The position numbers and the translations under genes are program-made. Positions 30,904-36,554 of a DNA stretch of 36,554 nucleotides are shown here, in pieces (the stretch's first letter is position 1; the number at the start of each line of letters is the position of its first letter). Source of the DNA: Roseburia sp. (GTDB lineage Bacteria > Bacillota > Clostridia > Lachnospirales > Lachnospiraceae); the NCBI GenBank assembly GCA_023667765.1, contig JAMOZS010000026.1:1-36554 (forward strand), written 5' to 3'. The notes beneath the pieces were generated by a model. That model saw only the letters and a program-made list of their open reading frames with translations. It was not told the origin of the DNA and ran no database searches.

Positions 30904-31584
30904 ATGGTACATATGGATTTGACGGCATTTACAAGCGAATTTATTCCCCTGTTTGCCCAGCTGGGGGAGGGCTTTATCATTACGGTGGAAATCTTTTTGT
31001 TGACACTGTTGTTTTCCCTGCCGCTGGGTATGGCAGTAGCTTTCGGACGGATGTCCAGGTTAAGGCTTGTCCGCACGATTACCAAGGTATATATCTCGGT
31101 TATGCGCGGTACGCCTTTAATGCTGCAGATACTGGTGGTCTATTTCGGACCTTTTTATGTTTTTCATCTCCGCATGGGAGCCGGCTATCGGTTCCCTGCG
31201 GTGATTATTGCTTTTGTACTCAATTATGCCGCATACTTTGCGGAAATTTATCGTTCCGGTATCGAGAGTATGCCCGTGGGACAGTACGAGGCGGCGCAGG
31301 TACTGGGTTATAGCAGATTTCAGACTTTCTTTAGAATCATATTACCTCAGGTCATCAAGAGGGTGCTTCCACCCATCACAAACGAGACGATTACATTGGT
31401 AAAGGATACCTCTCTGGCTTTTACCATTGCCATAGCGGAGATGTTTACCACGGCCAAGCAGATTGCGGCGGCAAACACCAGTATTTTTCCGCTGCTGGGC
31501 GCAGGGGTATTTTATTATGTGTTCAATCTGCTCGTGGCGATGTTTATGGAGCGCCTGGAGAAGAAATTAAGCTATTATCGTTAA
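30904..31584 (+). CDS. amino-acid ABC transporter permease
   Basis: A HisM/GlnP-type permease of 226 residues. It has about five membrane segments, with the N-terminal family sequence GFIITVEIFLLTLLFSLPLG, the segment YISVMRGTPLMLQILVVYFG and the EAA loop QYEAAQVLGYSRFQTFFRII contacting the ATPase. GAGGAA is six bases before the ATG. One permease gene only, so it probably acts as a homodimer. It lies 18 bases after the binding-protein gene. Confidence 0.94.
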   Translation: MVHMDLTAFTSEFIPLFAQLGEGFIITVEIFLLTLLFSLPLGMAVAFGRMSRLRLVRTITKVYISVMRGTPLMLQILVVYFGPFYVFHLRMGAGYRFPAVIIAFVLNYAAYFAEIYRSGIESMPVGQYEAAQVLGYSRFQTFFRIILPQVIKRVLPPITNETITLVKDTSLAFTIAIAEMFTTAKQIAAANTSIFPLLGAGVFYYVFNLLVAMFMERLEKKLSYYR

Positions 31585-31618
31585 GGAAGCCCGTGACAGC
31601 CCCGGGCGCGGGCAGCTA

Positions 31619-31650
31619 CAGATGCAGACAGCCTCAGATGCAGACGGCCC
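31619..31650 (+). repeat. short tandem repeat between permease and ATPase genes
   Basis: Two adjacent 16-base units, CAGATGCAGACAGCCT and CAGATGCAGACGGCCC, lie in the 102-base gap, next to a GC-rich CCCGGGCGCGGG stretch. Neither unit encodes anything evident. It may be a small slippage expansion in an otherwise tight operon. Confidence 0.6.
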
Positions 31651-31686
31651 CAGAAGCGGCTGGGAGAAGGAAAAGAGAAAAGGCAG

Positions 31687-32466
31687 ATGGAAAAACCGGA
31701 AATTCTTCTTGAAATGAATCATGTAAAAAAAAGCTTTGACGGTACGGAGGTGCTTTCCGATATCTCTCTTCAGGTGAGGAAGGGGGAAGTGGTGTCCATT
31801 ATCGGCCCCTCCGGTTCCGGTAAGTCTACGTTGCTACGCTGCGCAACGCTTCTGGAAAAAATGGATGAGGGAGAGCTCATTTATCTGGGAGAACATGCCG
31901 TGGAGTCTGTGACGGACAAGCAGGGAAACAGAAGATGCAGTTATGCTTCAAAGGCTGAGCTGAAGCGGATAAGAAAGCATTTCGGTCTGGTATTTCAAAG
32001 CTTTCACCTGTTTCCCCATTACACGGTCAGGAAGAATATCGTGGATGCTCCCATTCATGTGGACAAGGTGGGGAAGGAGGAGGCTTATCAAAGGGCCGAC
32101 AGGCTCCTTAAGCAGTTGGGACTGGAGGATAAGGCGCAGTATTATCCCTATCAGCTGTCCGGCGGCCAGCAGCAAAGAGTATCCATTGCCAGAGCATTGG
32201 CGCTGCAGCCTAAGATCCTGTTTTTTGACGAGCCCACCTCAGCGCTGGACCCGGAGCTTACGGTGGAGGTGCTGAAGGTTATCAAGGAGCTGGCGAGGGA
32301 GCATATGACCATGATTATCGTTACCCATGAGATGCAGTTTGCCAGAGAGGTATCTGACAGGATAGTCTTTATGGAGCAGGGCGTTGTGGTGCAGGAGGGG
32401 ACTCCCGGGCAGATATTCGCAACAGAGAATGCCAGAGTAAAGGAATTTATAGGAAAGTTATCCTGA
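31687..32466 (+). CDS. amino-acid ABC transporter ATP-binding protein
   Basis: A GlnQ-type ATPase of 259 residues. Walker A GPSGSGKST (about 39-47), Q-loop FQSFHLFPH, signature LSGGQQQRVSIARAL, Walker B ILFFDEPTSALDPE and switch VTHEMQFAREV are all intact. An insert at about 70-90 (VESVTDKQGNRRCSYASKAE) between Walker A and the Q-loop is somewhat longer than in E. coli GlnQ. It completes the importer with the binding protein and permease. The gap before it is 102 bases with no terminator. Confidence 0.95.
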   Translation: MEKPEILLEMNHVKKSFDGTEVLSDISLQVRKGEVVSIIGPSGSGKSTLLRCATLLEKMDEGELIYLGEHAVESVTDKQGNRRCSYASKAELKRIRKHFGLVFQSFHLFPHYTVRKNIVDAPIHVDKVGKEEAYQRADRLLKQLGLEDKAQYYPYQLSGGQQQRVSIARALALQPKILFFDEPTSALDPELTVEVLKVIKELAREHMTMIIVTHEMQFAREVSDRIVFMEQGVVVQEGTPGQIFATENARVKEFIGKLS

Positions 32467-32530
32467 ACGGAATAAAATAAATCATATATAAAAAGGCGCA
32501 ATGATGTGGCGCTTCGGAATGGAGGAAATG

Positions 32531-33397
32531 ATGAAACCGATTAAAGAAGGAAAAGTACGCGAGATTTATGACAATGGGGACAGCCTGATTATGGTGGCGA
32601 CAGACCGCATCAGCTGCTTTGATGTGATTCTGAACAACATCGTAACGAAAAAGGGAACCGTTTTGACCCAGATGTCGAAGTTCTGGTTTGATATGACAAG
32701 CGATTTGATTCCCAATCATATGCTTTCCGTGGATGTAAAGGATATGCCGGAGTTTTTCAGAAAGCCGGAGTTTGACGGAAACAGTATGATGTGTAAGAAG
32801 CTTACGATTCTTCCTGTGGAGTGTATTGTACGCGGCTATATTACCGGAAGCGGCTGGGCCAGCTATGTGGAGAACGGCACCGTATGCGGTATCCGCCTGC
32901 CGGAGGGCTTAAAGGAATCCGATAAGCTGCCGGAGCCTATTTATACGCCGTCTACCAAGGCGGAGCTGGGCGAGCATGATGAGAATATTTCCTATGAGGC
33001 CAGCGTGGCGTATCTGGAGGAGCGCTTCCCGGGCAAGGGCGAGGAATATGCTTCCAGGCTTCGGGATTATAGTATTGCCCTGTATAAAAAATGTGCAGAT
33101 TATGCTTTGACCAGAGGAATTATCATAGCGGATACCAAGTTTGAGTTCGGATTGGATGAGAAGGGCAATATCGTGCTGGGGGATGAGATGCTGACCCCTG
33201 ACAGTTCCCGTTTCTGGCCGGCGGAAGGATATGAGCCGGGTCATGGGCAGCCCTCCTTTGACAAGCAGTTCGCGAGAGACTGGTTAAAGGCCAATAAGGC
33301 TCACAACTGGACGCTGCCGGAGGAAGTCGTACAAAAGACCATCGAAAAGTATCTCCAGTGCTATGAGCTTCTGACGGGAAAGAAGCTGGAAGTTTAA
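32531..33397 (+). CDS. purC: phosphoribosylaminoimidazole-succinocarboxamide synthase
   Basis: SAICAR synthetase, joining aspartate to CAIR in IMP synthesis. The protein has 288 residues. Family motifs: IKEGKVREIYDNGDSLIMVA, DRISCFDVIL, ILPVECIVRGYITGSGWASY, IIADTKFEFGLD and LGDEMLTPDSSRFWP. The start is ATG 32531, five bases after GGAGG; an in-frame ATG at 32528 and a longer frame from 32501 are less likely. No terminator or clear promoter lies in the 64 bases after the ABC operon, though TATATAAAA near 32486 could contribute a -10. Confidence 0.96.
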   Translation: MKPIKEGKVREIYDNGDSLIMVATDRISCFDVILNNIVTKKGTVLTQMSKFWFDMTSDLIPNHMLSVDVKDMPEFFRKPEFDGNSMMCKKLTILPVECIVRGYITGSGWASYVENGTVCGIRLPEGLKESDKLPEPIYTPSTKAELGEHDENISYEASVAYLEERFPGKGEEYASRLRDYSIALYKKCADYALTRGIIIADTKFEFGLDEKGNIVLGDEMLTPDSSRFWPAEGYEPGHGQPSFDKQFARDWLKANKAHNWTLPEEVVQKTIEKYLQCYELLTGKKLEV

Positions 33398-33441
33398 CTA
33401 TTTGGGTAAGAAATAAAAATTCAGGAATTTACACGATATAA

Positions 33442-33513
33442 GGTGGCAGCAAAGGGGCTGTAGTTACGGTTGACGGACTCATATACCCTGCTGTCACCTG
33501 TAGCGTTTTACAG
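33442..33513 (+). promoter_or_regulatory. stem-loops in the purC-purF spacer
   Basis: GGTGGCAGCA (33442-33451) pairs with TGCTGTCACC (33489-33498) with one mismatch, closing a 37-base domain in which GGGG and CCC may extend the stem. CTGTA/TACAG (33498-33513) follows directly. The 225-base spacer has no gene and no consensus promoter. The fold could be a leader controlling purF or a processing site; it matches no purine or PRPP riboswitch I know. Confidence 0.4.
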
Positions 33514-33622
33514 CATAACTTCCCTTTGCGTGGCTGATGGGTGGCGGGCCCGGGCTTTGATGACAAGAAGCGGGGCCTTTGTCCAAAGGGCAGGCAGACC
33601 GTGCCGGGAAGGATGGATATTT

Positions 33623-35071
33623 ATGACAGATACGATTTGGATACAGTCAGATGAGCCGGATGAATTAAGGGAGGAGTGCGGCGTCTTTGGAGCCTATGAT
33701 TTTGACGGAGGTGACGTTTCCTCCGCAATTTATTACGGCTTACTGGCGCTGCAGCACAGGGGGCAGGAGAGCTGCGGTATCGCCGTCAGCGATACAAGGG
33801 GCCCGAAAGGAAGGGTGCTTTCCGGCAAGGATATGGGACTTGTGAACGAGACCTTTCTGCCGGAGGATTTAGAGAAATTAAAGGGAGATATCGGCGTAGG
33901 TCATGTAAGGTATTCTACTGCGGGCGGCTCCACCCGGGAAAATGCCCAGCCCTTAGTGCTGCATTATGTGAAGGGAGCTCTGGGACTGGCTCATAACGGA
34001 AACCTGATTAATGCCCCCAGGCTTCGGGAAGAGCTGGCCTATACCGGAGCCATCTTTCAGACCACGATTGATTCCGAGGTCATTGCTTACCTTATTGCGA
34101 GGGAGCGGTTACATACAAAGAGCGTGGAGGAGGCGGTAGGCCGTGCAATGGGTAGAATACAGGGGGCATATTCTCTGGTCATTATGTCTCCCAGAAAGCT
34201 GATTGGGGCCAGGGACCCTTACGGCTTCAGACCCCTGTGTATCGGAAAGAGGGATCATACCTATATGCTGGCCAGCGAAAGCTGTGCGCTGGATACCGTA
34301 GGGGCTTCCTTTGTAAGGGACGTGCAGCCGGGGGAAATCGTCACCATATCCCGGGAGAAGGGCATTATTTCGGATATGAGCCATGCACGGAAGGCTGATG
34401 AGACGGGCAGGTGTGTATTTGAATATATCTATTTTGCAAGGCCGGATAGTATTTTGGATGATGTGAGCGTCTATCATTCCCGTATCATGGCAGGAAAGTA
34501 TCTGGCCATGGATTCTCCTGTGGAGGCGGATTTGGTGGTAGGGGTGCCGGAATCCGGCAACTGTGCGGCCATGGGTTATTCCATGCAGTCGGGCATTCCT
34601 TATGGGATTGCCTTTATGAAGAATGCTTACGTGGGCCGTACCTTCATCAAGCCGAAGCAGAAAAACCGTGAGAGCAGCGTGCAGGTAAAGCTAAATCCTA
34701 TCCGGGAGGCGGTAGAGGGCAAGCGGGTGATTATGATAGACGATTCCATTGTACGGGGGACGACCTCTGACCGTATTGTCAGAATGCTTCGGGAGGCAGG
34801 CGCCAGAGAGGTACATATGCGCGTCAGTTCTCCGCCTTTTTTGTGGCCCTGTTATTTCGGAACGGATGTGCCGGCAAGAGACCAGCTGATAGCCTGTAAC
34901 CGTTCCGTGGAGGAGATATGTGAGATGATTGGAAGCGACAGTCTGGCCTATCTGCGTCTGGAGAGGCTGGATGAAATCGTGAATGGGCTGGGTATCTGTA
35001 AGGGCTGTTTTACCGGGAAATATCCCATGGAGCCCCCCAGAGAGGATATTCGCGGAGAGTTTGAGCGATAA
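33623..35071 (+). CDS. purF: amidophosphoribosyltransferase
   Basis: Glutamine PRPP amidotransferase, first committed step of purine synthesis. The protein has 482 residues. An 18-residue propeptide ends before Cys19 (REECGVFG), the glutamine-cleaving N-terminal nucleophile after processing. The class II glutaminase domain contains GVGHVRYSTAGGS and LAHNGNLIN. The phosphoribosyltransferase domain holds the PRPP loop VIMIDDSIVRGTT. Cysteines in GRCVFEY, LIACNRS and GICKGCF match the ligands of the oxygen-sensitive 4Fe-4S cluster of Bacillus-type PurF. The start is ATG 33623, after GGGAAGGATGG; a frame reaching back to 33470 has no family resemblance. Confidence 0.96.
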   Translation: MTDTIWIQSDEPDELREECGVFGAYDFDGGDVSSAIYYGLLALQHRGQESCGIAVSDTRGPKGRVLSGKDMGLVNETFLPEDLEKLKGDIGVGHVRYSTAGGSTRENAQPLVLHYVKGALGLAHNGNLINAPRLREELAYTGAIFQTTIDSEVIAYLIARERLHTKSVEEAVGRAMGRIQGAYSLVIMSPRKLIGARDPYGFRPLCIGKRDHTYMLASESCALDTVGASFVRDVQPGEIVTISREKGIISDMSHARKADETGRCVFEYIYFARPDSILDDVSVYHSRIMAGKYLAMDSPVEADLVVGVPESGNCAAMGYSMQSGIPYGIAFMKNAYVGRTFIKPKQKNRESSVQVKLNPIREAVEGKRVIMIDDSIVRGTTSDRIVRMLREAGAREVHMRVSSPPFLWPCYFGTDVPARDQLIACNRSVEEICEMIGSDSLAYLRLERLDEIVNGLGICKGCFTGKYPMEPPREDIRGEFER

Positions 35072-35086
35072 GAGACGGAGGAGGAT

Positions 35087-35767
35087 ATGTTGACGGATTT
35101 TGTCAGAGAACAATTATTCCTTGCCAGGGATGAAGCGTATCAGCGGTTTCAGAGCAGGCTGATTCCCAATATACCGGCGCAGACGATTATCGGCGTGAGG
35201 ACCCCGGAGCTTCGGAGGATGGCCAAAGAACTGGCCGGGAGAGAGGATGTGGAGGAGTTCCTTAAGGATTTGCCTCATGCGTATTTCGAGGAAAATCAGC
35301 TTCATGGATTTATTATTTCCGGGATGAAGGATTGGGAGGATTGTATGGAGCGGCTGGAACGCTTTCTGCCATATATTGACAACTGGGCTACCTGCGACCA
35401 GACCTCCGTAAAGGTGATGAAGAAGAATCTGCCAAAGGCTCTGGAGCGGATAAAGCCGTGGCTGCAGTCTGAGCACGTTTATACGGTACGTTTCGGTATT
35501 GGCTGTCTGATGGAATTTTATCTGGAGGATGCTTTTCAGTCGATATATTTGGATTGGGTTATGGCTGTACAAAATCAGGATTATTATGTTAAAATGATGG
35601 TGGCCTGGTATTTTGCTACTGCGCTGGCGAAGCAGTATGAGGCCGCAATACCTTATATAGAGCAGCGCAGACTGGAGGAATGGACGCATAAAAAGACCAT
35701 TCAGAAGGCCCTGGAGAGTTATCGCATTACCAGGGAGCAAAAGGAGTATCTGCGAACCCTGCGATAA
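35087..35767 (+). CDS. DNA alkylation repair protein (AlkD-like, HEAT repeats)
   Basis: An AlkD/YhaZ-family HEAT-repeat protein of 226 residues. It has family segments IIGVRTPELRRMAKELAGRE, HGFIISGMKDWEDCMERLER, the region FLPYIDNWATCDQTSVKVM with the Trp-Asp (NWATCD) motif of the DNA-binding cleft, and YVKMMVAWYFATALAKQ near the end. AlkD glycosylases remove bulky cationic bases without flipping them. It sits 15 bases after purF, likely cotranscribed, with GGAGGAT upstream. Several members of this family are of unproved activity, so glycosylase function is inferred. Confidence 0.88.
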   Translation: MLTDFVREQLFLARDEAYQRFQSRLIPNIPAQTIIGVRTPELRRMAKELAGREDVEEFLKDLPHAYFEENQLHGFIISGMKDWEDCMERLERFLPYIDNWATCDQTSVKVMKKNLPKALERIKPWLQSEHVYTVRFGIGCLMEFYLEDAFQSIYLDWVMAVQNQDYYVKMMVAWYFATALAKQYEAAIPYIEQRRLEEWTHKKTIQKALESYRITREQKEYLRTLR

Positions 35768-35778
35768 CAGGGGTTCGC
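35752..35778 (+). terminator. strong hairpin overlapping the end of the AlkD-like gene
   Basis: GCGAACCCTG (35752-35761) pairs with CAGGGGTTCGC (35768-35778) with one bulge. It covers the stop codon. Only TTATCG follows, so it may be an attenuator or mRNA-stabilising stem and not a full terminator before purB. Confidence 0.45.
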
Positions 35779-35840
35779 TTATCGTGGAACTGAGTTCTGA
35801 ACAATCACGGAACAGGAATATCAAATAAAGGAGAATAGAA

Positions 35841-36554
35841 ATGAGTACAGACAGATATCAGAGTCCCTTATCGGAGCGTTACGCAAGTAAGGAGATGCAG
35901 TATATTTTCTCGCCTGACATGAAATTCCGCACCTGGAGAAGGCTGTGGATTGCTCTGGCGGAGACGGAGAAGGAGCTGGGTCTTTCTCAGAATGGCAAGC
36001 CTGTCATCACCCAGGAGCAGATTGACGAGCTGAAGGCCCATGCGGAGGATATTAATTATGAGGTGGCAAAGGCCCGTGAGAAGGAGGTGCGCCATGACGT
36101 AATGAGCCATGTGTACGCCTATGGTCAACAGTGCCCTAAGGCCGCAGGGATTATTCATTTAGGCGCAACCTCCTGCTATGTGGGGGATAATACGGATATT
36201 ATTGTGATGACGGAGGCTCTGAGGCTGGTTCGCAAAAAGTTACTGAATGTGATGAAGGAGTTGGCTGATTTTGCGGACAAGTATAAGGCTCAGCCCACGC
36301 TGGCATTCACCCATTTCCAGCCGGCGCAGCCTACCACGGTGGGGAAGCGTGCAACCCTCTGGCTCCAGGAGTTCTCCCTGGATTTGGAGGATTTGGATTA
36401 TGTGCTTTCTACCATGAAGCTTCTGGGCTCTAAGGGCACTACGGGTACGCAGGCCTCCTTCCTGGAGCTTTTTGACGGGAATCAGGAGATAATAGATAAG
36501 ATAGACCCCATGATTGCGGAGAAAATGGGCTTTCAGGAGTGTTATCCTGTTTCG
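35841..36554 (+). CDS. purB: adenylosuccinate lyase (5' part, runs off the window)
   Basis: Cleaves SAICAR and adenylosuccinate in purine synthesis. The frame is open from ATG 35841 to the end of the window (238 codons), beginning [27 protein letters not shown] lies seven bases upstream. Family motifs: [67 protein letters not shown] and [13 protein letters not shown]. The signature SSxMPxKxNP-type loop lies beyond the window. The gene belongs to the same purine cluster as purC and purF. Confidence 0.96.
   Translation, partial: MSTDRYQSPLSERYASKEMQYIFSPDMKFRTWRRLWIALAETEKELGLSQNGKPVITQEQIDELKAHAEDINYEVAKAREKEVRHDVMSHVYAYGQQCPKAAGIIHLGATSCYVGDNTDIIVMTEALRLVRKKLLNVMKELADFADKYKAQPTLAFTHFQPAQPTTVGKRATLWLQEFSLDLEDLDYVLSTMKLLGSKGTTGTQASFLELFDGNQEIIDKIDPMIAEKMGFQECYPVS

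Noticed and set aside
33470..33622. 51-residue N-terminal extension of PurF
   Set aside because: It would bury the propeptide; Cys19 after a short propeptide from 33623 fits the processed enzyme and a good ribosome binding site precedes that ATG.

Overview
The window looks like chromosome from a spore-forming, strictly anaerobic member of the Clostridia, most likely Lachnospiraceae. I base this on the paired DUF5717/DUF5716-type genes, a CIRCE-controlled htpG, a SpoIID/peptidoglycan-binding protein, an Fe-S type PurF, strong AGGAGG ribosome binding sites and sigma-A promoters with 17-18 base spacers. The species cannot be read from the sequence. There is no rRNA, CRISPR array, transposase, integrase or prophage gene. 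Most of the window is ordinary core and niche metabolism, and the unusual material sits between genes and in one four-gene operon.

Layout. 1-1080: the tail of an unidentified gene, a compact type I toxin-antitoxin locus (holin-like 31-residue toxin with an antisense RNA over its 3' end), tRNA-Ala(GGC), then a run of five stem-loops. 1083-4939: sbcD-sbcC nuclease pair. 5046-8499: a PpiC-type foldase lipoprotein, then htpG behind a perfect CIRCE operator. 8509-10350 (minus): a metallophosphoesterase and a DUF4474-type membrane protein. 10351-10974: a gene-poor stretch with a long imperfect inverted repeat, a second palindrome cluster, a strong promoter with a DtxR-like palindrome, and a possible 19-residue leader peptide. 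10975-12946: a multi-pass membrane protein and an unrecognised protein whose 5' end is duplicated. 13017-18300: uxuA-uxuB (glucuronate/mannonate catabolism, minus) facing a GH2 glycosidase, followed by an AraC regulator (18468-19361). Together these look like a beta-glucuronide or galactoside use locus.

19449-22846: a SpoIID-like/peptidoglycan-binding protein read leftward from a possible mother-cell promoter, then an autoregulated YtrA-type GntR regulator with its ABC exporter (ATPase and permease). 22973-29916: a four-gene operon of unknown function from a consensus promoter. It encodes a 1189-residue DUF5717-like protein, a degenerate actin/Hsp70-fold protein (DUF5716-like), a helical-repeat protein and a coiled-coil protein with a two-helix membrane hairpin. 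This is the best candidate in the window for an undescribed system. 30094-32466: a complete polar amino-acid ABC importer with a structured 5' leader. 32531-36554: purC, purF, an AlkD-like DNA alkylation repair gene and the first 238 codons of purB, which runs off the window.

All family names come from reading motifs and recalled family resemblance. No database search was run.
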